A stretch of 63,998 nucleotides of DNA from Brevinema_A sp051647245 (GTDB taxonomy: Bacteria; Spirochaetota; Brevinematia; Brevinematales; Brevinemataceae), in the NCBI GenBank assembly GCA_051647245.1, contig JBOFDS010000010.1:1-63998 (forward strand), in the 5' to 3' direction. Position numbers and translations under genes: made by a program. Positions 7,192-16,265 of the stretch are shown piece by piece. The notes under the pieces are model-generated. The model saw only the letters and a program-made list of their open reading frames with translations. It ran no database searches and had not been told where the DNA came from. Positions within the stretch are counted from its first letter, which is position 1. Each line of letters opens with the position of its first letter.

Positions 7192-8604
7192 ATGAAACAC
7201 AATAATAACAAGTTCCATTTAGTTTTACATGCACATCTACCCTTTGTTCTTGAGACAGAAGCTGAGTTCTGGCTTTACGAAGCTGCATTAAATTGCTACA
7301 TTCCTTTCATTAATATGATGAAAAGAGTAAGTGAAAAAACATCTCATATCAACATAACAATTAATATCTCCCCAATTCTGCTTTTACAATTAGGATCAAA
7401 GAAATTTACACAGAATCTTGAAAAATATATTAATACACGTAAACGTATACTGAGTGTCGATCTCGGTGAATTTTCTAAAAATAAAGCAAGGTTAGAGGAG
7501 TTGGATCGTCTCGAAAAAACACTACAGGAGTTTAAATTTTCGGATTCCATTATTAAAGGGTTTCAAGATCTTGCAGATAATGGTGTTATAAATATTATTA
7601 CCAGTGCTTTAACACACCCTCTACTGCCAACCATCAAAGATTTTCCAGAACTCATCAATCGTCAAGTAGCACTAGGAAAACAAGTTTCGGAATTTTATTT
7701 TGGAGAAGTAAAAGGTTTTTGGGCTCCGGAATGTGCTGTGTACCCTGAATTGTCAAAGATCTTAAACTTACATGGTCTTGACTATTCCTTTGCAGATCCA
7801 TCTGCTATCCAAGATTGTACCAATAACTCTGGAGACACTGTTCTCAGAAATGAGAATGTAGATTATTTTATTAGAGATAAAGATGCTACAGATCAGATTT
7901 GGGATCCAGAGTCAGGGTATCCTGGTCAAGCTCCTTACCAAGACTTTTTTGCAGATTATAGCTCTGAGTCAGAAGAAGTTCAAAAAATACTACTAAATTC
8001 ATCTTATCTAAAGGCTGGATTTTCGATTCGGTCTGTCACTGATAGATCCTCAAATATCAAAGAAATATACCACTTCGATGAGTCGCAAAAACAAGCTCAG
8101 ATAGACGCTCAAAGCTATCTTAATTATCTCCAAGATCGATTTAACGACCAAGAGGATAGGGTTATTTCCGCGTTTTTTGATCTTGAGTTATTTGGGCACT
8201 GGTGGAAAGAGGGGCTTCTATTCTTAGAACTTTTTTTTCATCACACTAAGGACGCTAATTTAAATTTCTCCTTAGGTATTTCAAAGCGTTCTCTTGAGCT
8301 TAAGCAATTCACTCCTCGCTTATCGACGTGGGGACTTAACAATACCTTTGATTCCTGGATCAACAATAAAACAAAGGACCTTTGGGGAGTTATTCTTACA
8401 CAAAATGCCACCACAGAGGCTTTATTTGACAAGATCGATCTCAGTCAAATCTTGGATATCTTTCTGATGCAAGCATCAGACTGGACTTTTTTAATAACTT
8501 ACGATACTTTTAACGAACTTTCTGAGAAGATTATTTCATCCCCTAAATCTAGGCTACCACAGCTCAAAATAATCGAAGAAGAGATCAAACTCATCTTGTC
8601 TTAA
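7192..8604 (+). CDS. Glycoside hydrolase family 57 protein (branching enzyme/amylase-like)
   Basis: GH57 enzymes act on alpha-1,4 glucans. The 470-residue protein shows family motifs in order: HAHLPF at 13-18, a GFWAPECA block with the nucleophile Glu at about 180, and FFDLELFGHWW with the acid Asp at about 330. The ELFGHWW block is typical of the GH57 1,4-alpha-glucan branching enzyme group. It is slightly shorter than most of those (about 520 residues), so the C-terminal helical region may be trimmed. No signal peptide, so a cytoplasmic glycogen role is likely. No other glycogen gene is adjacent; galU in this window makes UDP-glucose. AGAGG precedes the ATG. Confidence 0.85.
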   Translation: MKHNNNKFHLVLHAHLPFVLETEAEFWLYEAALNCYIPFINMMKRVSEKTSHINITINISPILLLQLGSKKFTQNLEKYINTRKRILSVDLGEFSKNKARLEELDRLEKTLQEFKFSDSIIKGFQDLADNGVINIITSALTHPLLPTIKDFPELINRQVALGKQVSEFYFGEVKGFWAPECAVYPELSKILNLHGLDYSFADPSAIQDCTNNSGDTVLRNENVDYFIRDKDATDQIWDPESGYPGQAPYQDFFADYSSESEEVQKILLNSSYLKAGFSIRSVTDRSSNIKEIYHFDESQKQAQIDAQSYLNYLQDRFNDQEDRVISAFFDLELFGHWWKEGLLFLELFFHHTKDANLNFSLGISKRSLELKQFTPRLSTWGLNNTFDSWINNKTKDLWGVILTQNATTEALFDKIDLSQILDIFLMQASDWTFLITYDTFNELSEKIISSPKSRLPQLKIIEEEIKLILS

Positions 8605-8640
8605 AATGATTTCACAAAGTACTTAATTTTGATTTTAATA

Positions 8641-8669
8641 TTGCAATTTTCATAAAAATAACATATAAT
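8641..8669 (+). promoter_or_regulatory. Promoter of the polysaccharide exporter operon
   Basis: TTGCAA (8641-8646), 17 bp, TATAAT (8664-8669), about 45 bp before the permease ATG at 8714. Confidence 0.75.
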
Positions 8670-8713
8670 TACTTTTAATGTAACAAAAATTTTCACGATC
8701 TAACGAGGTAATA

Positions 8714-9517
8714 ATGAACGTTAAATTTATGGGTACTTTTGAACGATTTATTTTTGAGTTTAAAAAATATAAAAACTATCTCCTTTACTATATCAGAGCT
8801 CTGGAAACAGATAGGCTCTCTAATACTACTTTAGGTTATCTATGGTGGCTTTTAGATCCTCTTTTGAATATGGGAATTTATGTCATTCTCGTTCGAATGG
8901 TTTTTGCTCAACGTGATCCTAATTTTCCTGTCTTCTTTTTCTCAGCGATGCTCGTTTGGAGATATTTCTCAATGACTGTTGTTCAAGCTGCTACTTCCAT
9001 CACATCAAAACAACATATCTGTCGAGATACTTATATTCCAAAGTTTGTTTTTCCACTGGGTTTAGTTATTTCAGCTCTTAAACCTTTTTTGATTTCTATA
9101 GGAATCCTAAGTGTCTTAATGGTCATCACTCAAGTGCCTTTCACGATTTATCTTCTTTACCTTCCTCTCCTGTCAATTGTTTTAGTTGTTTTCACTTATT
9201 TTTGTTCTATTATTGTAGCTCATATCAATGCGTTTATGAGCGATTTTCAAAATATTCTGCCACATCTCTTGACTTTAGGTATGTTTTCTACGCCCATTTT
9301 CTATGACGTCTCTCGTATACCTGAAGAATATCTATTACTATTCAAGTTAAACCCTTTAGCAATCCTCACTGCAGCTTTTAGAAATGTCATTACTTATGGC
9401 AGAGCCCCTAATTTAACGGCTTTAGCAGTATTGTTTGGGGTATCTCTTGTGGGAATATATTTTGGTATAAGTTTACTCTACCGTTTTGATCAAGTTTACA
9501 ACAGAATCTCTAAATAA
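8714..9517 (+). CDS. ABC-2 type polysaccharide exporter permease (Wzm/TagG-like)
   Basis: This 267-residue integral membrane protein has about six hydrophobic segments and the ABC-2 family layout: a cytoplasmic N-terminal amphipathic part (YYIRALETDRLSNTTLGYLWWLLDPLLNMGIY, a characteristic block of Wzm/KpsM/TagG proteins) followed by the membrane core, and a periplasmic motif before the last helices (FSTPIFYDVSRIPEEY). With the Wzt-like ATPase at 10942 it would form the exporter for an O-antigen-like or other lipid-linked glycan across the inner membrane. The FAD oxidoreductase gene separates the two subunits. GAGG precedes the ATG. Confidence 0.9.
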   Translation: MNVKFMGTFERFIFEFKKYKNYLLYYIRALETDRLSNTTLGYLWWLLDPLLNMGIYVILVRMVFAQRDPNFPVFFFSAMLVWRYFSMTVVQAATSITSKQHICRDTYIPKFVFPLGLVISALKPFLISIGILSVLMVITQVPFTIYLLYLPLLSIVLVVFTYFCSIIVAHINAFMSDFQNILPHLLTLGMFSTPIFYDVSRIPEEYLLLFKLNPLAILTAAFRNVITYGRAPNLTALAVLFGVSLVGIYFGISLLYRFDQVYNRISK

Positions 9518-9532
9518 TTTTGAGGAATATTT

Positions 9533-10918
9533 ATGTCTCAGTATGATATTATTTTTGTTGGTGCAGGTCAATCAGCAATTATGGGCGCTTACGAAGCCTT
9601 GCATAAAAACCCTAACTTAAAAGTTCTTTTATTGGATAAAGGTCTTATGTGGCAGCAGCGTCTTGAGGCTGTCTCTTCAAAAAATCGCTCGGCCTTATCT
9701 CCTATCGTTTATGGAGTAGGCGGTGCAGGAGCTTTCTCTGACTGTAAATTTAACTTAGATCATCGTGTTGGCGGTGATGTCTATACTATTGTTGGTTCTG
9801 CTATTGTCAATCAAAAAATTCAAGATATCGTCAAAATTTATCAAGATCTTGGCTGCTCTGCTGAAGCCATTGGTGGAGCAGATAATCCTGAGGTATCAGC
9901 TATTAAAAGAGCTTGTATTGAGAATCACGTTCAACTGGTCGATACACAGACAATGCACCTTGGGACAGACGGAGCAAGAGAACTCTACACCTTATTAATT
10001 AAAGCACTTCAAGATAAAGGAGCTGTTTTTGAAACAGATGCGGAGTGGAAGGATCTGATCGTTGAAAATAATGCAATCCAAGGTGTTGTCTATACAAAAA
10101 ATGATCAAGAATACAAGGTCTACGCCTCTAATGTTTTGGTCGCGGTGGGACGGAGTGGTGCTAGTTATATGCAGGATATCGCTCGTCAGCACGGTATTGA
10201 GTTTTTACAAGGAAGTGTTGATGTTGGTGTTCGTGCTGAAATCCCAGATATTGTCATGAAAACCATTAACGAAAACTTTTACGAAGCTAAAATGATTTAT
10301 TACACAAAAAGTTATAATGATAAGATGCGTACTTTTTGTAGCAATCCCAGCGGATTTATTGCTGTGGAAGATCATGACGATGGTACAGTACTTGCGAACG
10401 GTCATGCTTATAAAAATAAAAAATCTACTAATACAAACTTGGCACTACTTTGTACACAAACCTTCACAGAGCCATTTAATGAGCCTTTTGAATATGCAAA
10501 ATCGATCGCTAAAATGTCTGCTATGCTTACAGGCGGAAAAGTGCTCTGTCAATCTTATGGTGATTTGATGGCAAAACGTCGTTCCACAGATGAACGTCTC
10601 TCCCAATTAAATATCGTCCCAACTACAACAAATTATGTTGCTGGCGATATCTCTCTAGCATGTCCGAAAAGAATTCTTGATAATATTATTGAATTTATCG
10701 AAGTTCATGGAAAAATCACTCCAGGATTTTCTTCAGCGGATTTGCTCTTATACTTCCCTGAAATCAAATTTAGAAGTGTTCGACTTAAAATTGATGAACA
10801 TATGCAGACAAGCCTCAAAGGCCTTTACGTAGCTGGAGATAGCTCTGGCTATGGTAGCGGACTAAATCAAGCTGCCGTAATGGGCATGATCGCAGTAGAT
10901 CATATTCTTCAAAAATAA
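9533..10918 (+). CDS. FAD-dependent dehydrogenase (COG2509-like)
   Basis: This is a 461-residue flavoprotein. The N-terminal Rossmann motif is IIFVGAGQSAIMGAYEA with an acidic residue ending the second strand (LLLDKG), and the C-terminal FAD-binding motif is GLYVAGDSSGYGSGLNQAAVMGMIAVDHI. The arrangement matches the uncharacterised FAD-dependent dehydrogenase group related to HI0933/GidA-type enzymes. It has no signal peptide or membrane segment. The gene sits 15 bp after the permease and 23 bp before the ATPase of a polysaccharide exporter, so a role in making or modifying the exported glycan or its lipid carrier is possible, but the substrate is unknown. Confidence 0.82.
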   Translation: MSQYDIIFVGAGQSAIMGAYEALHKNPNLKVLLLDKGLMWQQRLEAVSSKNRSALSPIVYGVGGAGAFSDCKFNLDHRVGGDVYTIVGSAIVNQKIQDIVKIYQDLGCSAEAIGGADNPEVSAIKRACIENHVQLVDTQTMHLGTDGARELYTLLIKALQDKGAVFETDAEWKDLIVENNAIQGVVYTKNDQEYKVYASNVLVAVGRSGASYMQDIARQHGIEFLQGSVDVGVRAEIPDIVMKTINENFYEAKMIYYTKSYNDKMRTFCSNPSGFIAVEDHDDGTVLANGHAYKNKKSTNTNLALLCTQTFTEPFNEPFEYAKSIAKMSAMLTGGKVLCQSYGDLMAKRRSTDERLSQLNIVPTTTNYVAGDISLACPKRILDNIIEFIEVHGKITPGFSSADLLLYFPEIKFRSVRLKIDEHMQTSLKGLYVAGDSSGYGSGLNQAAVMGMIAVDHILQK

Positions 10919-10941
10919 CTCTAAATCAAAGGATAATCATA

Positions 10942-11682
10942 ATGTCTCACGAATTGATGATAGATGTAAAAAATATTTCCCTCACTTATGAGATCAGATC
11001 TAGTTTCAATCTTAAAAAATTATTTACCAAAACTGGTGGTAAATCTAGTAAATATAGCGTAGAAGCTCTAAAAAATGTCTCATTTTCTTTAGAAAAAGGA
11101 AAGAATCTTGGTATTATTGGTACAAATGGCTCTGGAAAATCAACTCTCATGCGTGTCCTCGCTGAGACCTATGCACCTGATAGTGGTGAGTTAAAAATAA
11201 ATGCTAACACTGTTCAATTACTTACACTTGGGGCGGGATTTATGGACAATCTTTCTGGACGAATGAATATGTATTTAAATGCTTTGTTGTTAGGTATTTC
11301 TAAAAATGCTTTAGATAATGGATTGGCTGAAGAGATCATTGCTTTTTCCGAATTGGGACATTCTATTGATTATCCTATGTATACTTACTCAAGTGGTATG
11401 AAATCTCGTTTGACATTTTCTGTTGCAGCGTGTGTTCAACCTGAACTTTTACTTCTTGATGAAGTTTTTAGTGTTGGGGATGCCCATTTTCGACAAAAAA
11501 GTCAAGATCGAATTGAAGAGATGATTAAGTCAGATAAGACCGTTGTGATGATTTCACATGATCAGGGGGTACTTGACCGTTATTGTGATCAAGTGCTTTG
11601 GTTACACTTAGGTGAAGTAAAGATGATGGGTGACCCGAAGGAAGTTATGGCTGCCTACACTGAATTTGCAAAAAAACAATAA
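10942..11682 (+). CDS. Polysaccharide exporter ATP-binding protein (Wzt/TagH/KpsT-like)
   Basis: This ABC ATPase has Walker A GTNGSGKST at 60-68, the signature YSSGMKSRL, Walker B LLLLDEVFSVGD, and the switch His in MISHD. The long N-terminal lead before Walker A and the DEVFSVGD form of Walker B are typical of ATPases that energise O-antigen, teichoic acid and capsule export. At 246 residues it lacks the extra C-terminal carbohydrate-binding domain found in E. coli O9a Wzt, so export need not depend on a terminal glycan cap. It pairs with the permease at 8714. AAGGAT precedes the ATG. Confidence 0.92.
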   Translation: MSHELMIDVKNISLTYEIRSSFNLKKLFTKTGGKSSKYSVEALKNVSFSLEKGKNLGIIGTNGSGKSTLMRVLAETYAPDSGELKINANTVQLLTLGAGFMDNLSGRMNMYLNALLLGISKNALDNGLAEEIIAFSELGHSIDYPMYTYSSGMKSRLTFSVAACVQPELLLLDEVFSVGDAHFRQKSQDRIEEMIKSDKTVVMISHDQGVLDRYCDQVLWLHLGEVKMMGDPKEVMAAYTEFAKKQ

Positions 11683-11697
11683 TTTTTAGAGGTTCAA

Positions 11698-12309
11698 ATG
11701 AGACTGTTTATATTTTTATTGATTTTTTTACAGGTACCAGTTTTTGCTGATTTCAAAAAAGCCTCCGAGGCTTATCAAAGTAAAAAGTATGTCAGAGCTA
11801 TTAATGATAGTGTTGATGGTATCCTGTTATCTTTTAGTAATATTATTTCTACTACGCAATCTACAGCTCCTTATCTTAATAAGGCTAGAACTACAAATGT
11901 CACATATGCTCTTGATTTAAAAAGCAAGAAGCCTTACTTCTCTTTCAAATTATCTTATCCTATCATGCATCAAAATAAAGCCTTAACGATCACTTTTGAT
12001 TATTCATTTGAGGCTGTTAGGTACTACAAAACCTATATTCATGAGTCCCAATTCCATATTCCAGAAGGTGCAAAATACACTTTGATTTCTATAGCTAAGA
12101 ATCCAGTACTATGGTATCCACAGGACAGCATTGCATATTTTGTTTATTCTTTTGCTAATATTGATCCAGCAGACACTTCTTTAGTGCCTGGGATTTTATT
12201 GAGTATTGAATTTCCTAAAAAAATTTCAAATCAAGAAAGAGACGCTATTTTCCAAGACATTATACAAAAAATATCTTGGAAGTCACTCCAAGATATTTTG
12301 TCTAAATAA
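11698..12309 (+). CDS. Exported protein of unknown function
   Basis: I do not recognise this 203-residue protein. The first 17 residues form a clean signal peptide (MRLFIFLLIFLQVPVFA), so it is periplasmic or outer-membrane associated. The mature part is rich in aromatic residues and beta-prone segments, with no Cys for lipidation and no known motif. It is 15 bp after the ATPase of the exporter, with AGAGG before its ATG, so it is the last gene of that operon. It could be a periplasmic accessory of polysaccharide export, but this rests on position alone. It converges with nadV, whose stop is 6 bp away. Confidence 0.75.
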   Translation: MRLFIFLLIFLQVPVFADFKKASEAYQSKKYVRAINDSVDGILLSFSNIISTTQSTAPYLNKARTTNVTYALDLKSKKPYFSFKLSYPIMHQNKALTITFDYSFEAVRYYKTYIHESQFHIPEGAKYTLISIAKNPVLWYPQDSIAYFVYSFANIDPADTSLVPGILLSIEFPKKISNQERDAIFQDIIQKISWKSLQDILSK

Positions 12310-12315
12310 TCAATT

Positions 12316-13734
12316 TTATTGATCAAAAATGATCCGCTCACGAATTTTATTAAATTCCTCTGTAAAGATAAGCGGTGAGGCCATGTTTTCATCCCACTTG
12401 TAATGAGTTACCCACTCACTATCATCTACAATATTTTGTGGGTTAAACGACTCTTTACTACTTTGAGTGGTAGGTGTTTTACGAACATCACGCCACTCTC
12501 CATCAATTTTAATTTTATACATTTTCATTGACCAACTCATACTATCTCGGTCAAGTTTTTGAAGAAGAGCTCCGCCCATCCCAAAAGACACGTTCTCGAT
12601 CGAATAGCCATTATCAATAATAGTATCAATGAGAGATTGTATTTTATCAATACTCATACCATCACCTTGGATAATACGGATCTTATTGAGGACTTTGAAT
12701 CCTTTTGAATTTAAGGTATATCCCCAAGTTTTTGACAAGGACTCCAAAGCGTATAATACGACTTCATTTGGGTCACCTGAATCGGGACGTACCACTGGTG
12801 TGATATCCGCATCAAGGATAGTTTTGATAACCATTGGATCACCCCAAATATGATCAACCATATTGTAGAAGTTGTAAGAATCAGAGACAAATGAAAATAT
12901 CTTATAGTTATGTTCTTTAATGACATTGATAAGGTGCTCAAGAGAGGCTCTCTCTCCATGATGATCTGCACCCCAGCTAGTAACTGTACTATGCTCCGAT
13001 GCGATAATTGAACAAGCTAACTCACTAATAGGGGTCTTGTAGAGATGATGCCCTAAAAGGACAGCTTCCATCGTATCTGTACCTCTAAAATTCAGCAAAT
13101 TCGCTAAGCCGCCTAAGGCAGCACTTTCGCCCGAAGAAGCACCACGCGCACCAAAATCATGAAGTGTTGTGTTGATAAGAAAATAATTAGATTCATCAAC
13201 ACTTTTTACATAAGCATGATGAAGACGTTTTTTGACCGTGTAAGATATTGTAGCAACGGTAGACGGATACCAAATCCCCCTTTGAAGAGCTGTCTCGATA
13301 AAACCTGGTAACCAAACAAGATCAGGATCTGTTACACTAATAATAAAGACAGGTGTGTTATATTGATTGAGGATCTGACCTTCTTTGACCCCTACAATAG
13401 TAATAGGTAAAAGCCCTTTATAATGATCCACGATTTTTTGGAAACCTGCTTTAGGGAAAGGATATCGAGTATCCCCAATGTTAAAATGATCCCAAATTTT
13501 TTCACATTCTTCTATATCTGTATGAGTGATAGGCTCCAAAAGATACCGCTCAATAAAATAGCGTATGCCAAAAATAACAAAATCTTGCTGATCTTCACGA
13601 AGAGCTTTACGAGGGGCAATGTAAAAATGTGCTTTCTCAGCTTTTGGTGGTAATTGAATGAAATGGGCTGCTTTATAAGCATCCGTTGCAAAGCTTGTCA
13701 AGATGTTGGTCTGCATTAAAAAATTTTTCTTCAC
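12316..13734 (-). CDS. nadV: Nicotinamide phosphoribosyltransferase
   Basis: NadV/NAMPT converts nicotinamide and PRPP to nicotinamide mononucleotide in NAD salvage. The 472-residue protein closely follows the animal and bacterial NAMPT family: LHDFGARGASSGESAALGG, NFRGTDTMEAV, ASEHSTVTSWGADHH, FVSDSYNFYNMVDHIWG, RPDSGDP and IRIIQGDG. Nicotinate-specific PncB proteins lack this combination. The GTG at 13734 has AAGGA seven bases upstream; a TTG at 13740 touches that site and was rejected. No NMN adenylyltransferase lies nearby. The gene suggests use of host or environmental nicotinamide. Confidence 0.93.
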   Translation of the reverse strand: MKKNFLMQTNILTSFATDAYKAAHFIQLPPKAEKAHFYIAPRKALREDQQDFVIFGIRYFIERYLLEPITHTDIEECEKIWDHFNIGDTRYPFPKAGFQKIVDHYKGLLPITIVGVKEGQILNQYNTPVFIISVTDPDLVWLPGFIETALQRGIWYPSTVATISYTVKKRLHHAYVKSVDESNYFLINTTLHDFGARGASSGESAALGGLANLLNFRGTDTMEAVLLGHHLYKTPISELACSIIASEHSTVTSWGADHHGERASLEHLINVIKEHNYKIFSFVSDSYNFYNMVDHIWGDPMVIKTILDADITPVVRPDSGDPNEVVLYALESLSKTWGYTLNSKGFKVLNKIRIIQGDGMSIDKIQSLIDTIIDNGYSIENVSFGMGGALLQKLDRDSMSWSMKMYKIKIDGEWRDVRKTPTTQSSKESFNPQNIVDDSEWVTHYKWDENMASPLIFTEEFNKIRERIIFDQ

Positions 13735-13812
13735 GCCCAAATCCTTAATATCTATATTTTTAACTATTATAGCTTAAAAAAAAAATAATTGCAAACAAAA
13801 AAGGGTTTTGTT

Positions 13813-13840
13813 TTGCGGATCAAGTGCCGATCATTATGAT
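13813..13840 (+). promoter_or_regulatory. Possible promoter of the LysM/M23 gene
   Basis: TTGCGG (13813-13818), 16 bp, TATGAT (13835-13840), 27 bp before the ATG at 13868. The -10 overlaps a GATCAT/ATGATC inverted repeat (about 13829-13844). The match is weaker than the other promoters here. Confidence 0.45.
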
Positions 13841-13867
13841 GATCATAAAAGTAAAAAGGATTTCCTT

Positions 13868-15550
13868 ATGAAATATTTCGTGTTAGCAATAACCTTCATT
13901 ATCCCCCTTTCGAGTCTTAATGCAGCAATGTACAAGGTTCAAAAGGGCGATTCTTTATGGGATATTTCTAATAAATTCAAAGTATCTATGTCCACACTCC
14001 GTAAAATCAACGATTTTTATGGAGATAATTTACGTATTGGTCAGCAATTATTTATTCCGGATCTCATCGAAAATTATACTGTTAAGCAAGGCGACACATA
14101 CGATAGTATTGCTAAAAAATTTAATACCAAAACGCAGTATATTATTGTCTTGAATAATATTTCTGAAAATCATACTGTTGCAGGTCAAGTACTAAAAATC
14201 CCTGTTGAGAAAAAAGTTTCTCAAATTGAAGAAATTAAAACATCTACTGAAAAAACTATTACTTATACACCTATTGTCTACAAAGTCAAAAAGGGCGACA
14301 CTCTCAGTGATGTTGCTTTAAAGTATAGAACAACAGTTCCAGCCTTAAGACAATTGAACAAAAAGAATTCTAGTCAGATTTATGTTGGCGAGCGTTTGAT
14401 TGTTGGTAATAGAGCTGTTACACCTGCTCAGGCAACTAATGCCAGCTCCAGTAAGACAAACGAAACAGCTGCTCCAAGTGGTACTAAGATTGTTCATAAT
14501 GTTGCTCGCGGGCAGCATCTTGACATGATTGCTAAAAGATATAATGTAACGATTAGTGATCTTCGAAAGTGGAATAATAAAACATCCTCAACGCTTTATG
14601 TTGGTGAAAAACTTACCGTTTATACGGATAGACTTCCATCTACATCCACAACAACTAATAAAACTGCGCCTGCAACAACAAAAGTAGTTGAGCCACCAAA
14701 GGATTCTTACCGTACTATCAATTATATTGTGAAAAAGGGCGATCATTTGCTTTTAATTGCTGCAAAATTTGGCGTTAAAGCGACAGACCTTAAAAAATGG
14801 AACAAAAAATCTAGTGATAGGCTTTATGTTGGTGAGCGTATTCAAATTCGTATTCCAAAATTGAACACAGCACCTGCAGTTCCGCCAAAAAATTCTAATA
14901 CAAAACTTCTGACCTACAAAGTGAAAAGAGGTGACACTCTTGGTGATATTGCTTTAAAATATAAAGTTTCAACAACACAGATCAGATCTTGGAATAAAAA
15001 AGGTAACTCTCGAGTCTATGTGGGTGAGAATCTAAAGATCTACACTACCGTTAAAACAACAACTACAAAAACTAAAGTATCTACAAAACCTGTTAAACGT
15101 GCTCCAAGTAAAGGCGCTCAATATACTTCTACTAGCCGTATTACAGGAATCAAAAGTAATCGCTTTAATGATGTTGCTTTGCCTATTAGAGCCTCACAGA
15201 TCTTGCAGACGAGTTCTTCTGGGAGAGGTATTGACATTAAGCTTCGTTCTGAATTGCCTTTAAAATCTCCTACGGCTGGTAAAATCTCCTACGCTGGATA
15301 TATTAACGCATTAAAAAATGTGATTATTATGGATCTTTCTAATGATCGCACTATTGTTTATGCAGGATTAGATAATTTGCATGTTTCTAAGGGAGATGAA
15401 GTCAAAGCTGGACAAGCTCTTGGTGTAGTTGGAAAGTATAGTAATCAAGATAATCCTACGTTATATATGGAGCTTCGTGACCGTAAAAAAGTTGCCAATG
15501 CTTTCCACACATATCAAGTTCTTGCTGCAAAACGAAAAGATAAAAAATAA
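13868..15550 (+). CDS. Six-LysM protein with degenerate M23 (LytM) domain, NlpD/EnvC-like
   Basis: This 560-residue exported protein has a signal peptide (about residues 1-20) and six LysM peptidoglycan-binding modules, each with a Y-x-V-x-x-GD-start and YVGE-type end, separated by Thr/Ser/Lys linkers. The C-terminal domain resembles LytM/M23 (GIDIKL, TAGKISYAG, GDEVKAGQALGVVGKYS) but has lost zinc ligands: the first His is Arg/Gly in GRGIDI and the usual H-x-H is LYM in PTLYMELR. Such domains in NlpD and EnvC do not cut peptidoglycan but activate amidases at division, so that is the likely role. The ATG at 13868 has AAAAGGAT upstream; an upstream in-frame start at 13808 would spoil the signal peptide. 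Confidence 0.85.
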   Translation: MKYFVLAITFIIPLSSLNAAMYKVQKGDSLWDISNKFKVSMSTLRKINDFYGDNLRIGQQLFIPDLIENYTVKQGDTYDSIAKKFNTKTQYIIVLNNISENHTVAGQVLKIPVEKKVSQIEEIKTSTEKTITYTPIVYKVKKGDTLSDVALKYRTTVPALRQLNKKNSSQIYVGERLIVGNRAVTPAQATNASSSKTNETAAPSGTKIVHNVARGQHLDMIAKRYNVTISDLRKWNNKTSSTLYVGEKLTVYTDRLPSTSTTTNKTAPATTKVVEPPKDSYRTINYIVKKGDHLLLIAAKFGVKATDLKKWNKKSSDRLYVGERIQIRIPKLNTAPAVPPKNSNTKLLTYKVKRGDTLGDIALKYKVSTTQIRSWNKKGNSRVYVGENLKIYTTVKTTTTKTKVSTKPVKRAPSKGAQYTSTSRITGIKSNRFNDVALPIRASQILQTSSSGRGIDIKLRSELPLKSPTAGKISYAGYINALKNVIIMDLSNDRTIVYAGLDNLHVSKGDEVKAGQALGVVGKYSNQDNPTLYMELRDRKKVANAFHTYQVLAAKRKDKK

Positions 15551-15563
15551 GATCAAACTAAAA

Positions 15564-15914
15564 TAAAACACCAATAGAAAACGCCCATATCCGATACAGG
15601 TGAGGGAGGAAAGTCTGGACCTTAAAAAACCAAGGAACGGTTAAGAGCCGTCCGTACTGAAAGGTATGCGGGAAAGTGTCACAGAAAATAAACAGCTCCT
15701 TTCGGGGAGAAATGGTGAAAAGGCGAGGTAAGAGCTCACCGCTCTTCTTATAAAAGAAGAGGCATGATAAACCCTCCTTAAGGCAAAATCAAGCAACATA
15801 CAATATCATTGGTTTTATGGTGTATGTGGGTAGATGGCAACGACTTTATTAGCAATAATAAAACAAGATAGATGTTTTCTTAATAACAGAATCCGGCTTA
15901 TTATTGGTGTTTTA
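15564..15914 (+). ncRNA. rnpB: RNase P RNA (bacterial type A)
   Basis: The catalytic RNA of RNase P, which matures tRNA 5' ends. The conserved core is clear: GAGGAAAGTCTGGA-like sequence near 15601-15620 (P4 5' strand and CR-I), an ACAGAAA block near 15680, AGGCGAGGTAAGAGCTCACCG near 15722-15741, GTAGATGGCAACGAC near 15830, and ACAGAATCCGGCTTA near 15889-15902 (P4 3' strand). A 13-bp terminal helix (15564-15576 with 15902-15914) fixes the ends. It starts 13 bp after the LysM gene. I see no clear promoter of its own. Confidence 0.95.
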
Positions 15915-15941
15915 TTTTAACAGATCCTATCGGAGGCAAGC

Positions 15942-16265
15942 GTGAGACCTCTCGAACATATCATGACAATTACTCAATCACAACATTTAAAACCTTTAGA
16001 TTCTTCTCAAGACTTAAAGCATGCACAGCAAACTCAAAATTTATCAGATCAAAATTTGAAACAAAAAGAATCTGTGTCAAAAATACCGGATAACACTCAA
16101 ACAGACCTTATGGGTGGAATTCGGAATGGATTAGCTCAACAGGATCCCAATTCTCAGCACCATCATCACGATCATCATCATGAGCAGATGCTCAAAGAGG
16201 AGAAGGTTGCCGAGAAAGAAATCTTAGATGAATTTCATGGACAAAATTTAGATATAATGGGCTGA
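15942..16265 (+). CDS. Small His-rich hypothetical protein
   Basis: This 107-residue hydrophilic protein, rich in Gln, Asp and Lys, holds a cluster HHHHDHHHEQ at about residues 73-82. I know no family for it. There is no signal peptide, membrane segment or Cys. The His cluster could bind zinc or nickel, but that is only inference. The GTG at 15942 has GGAGG five bases upstream; an ATG seven codons later has no such site. It lies between rnpB and gltX, with a terminator formed around its stop codon, so it forms a unit with rnpB or the gene before it. Confidence 0.65.
   Translation: MRPLEHIMTITQSQHLKPLDSSQDLKHAQQTQNLSDQNLKQKESVSKIPDNTQTDLMGGIRNGLAQQDPNSQHHHHDHHHEQMLKEEKVAEKEILDEFHGQNLDIMG

Noticed and set aside
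6631..7550. Overlapping antisense open frames, such as 6631-6819 plus and 7344-7550 minus
   Set aside because: They lie opposite well-supported genes, have no ribosome site and show no family motifs.
13808..13867. Upstream start giving 20 extra residues to the LysM/M23 protein
   Set aside because: It has no ribosome site, crosses a promoter-like region, and would bury the signal peptide; the ATG at 13868 has a good site.
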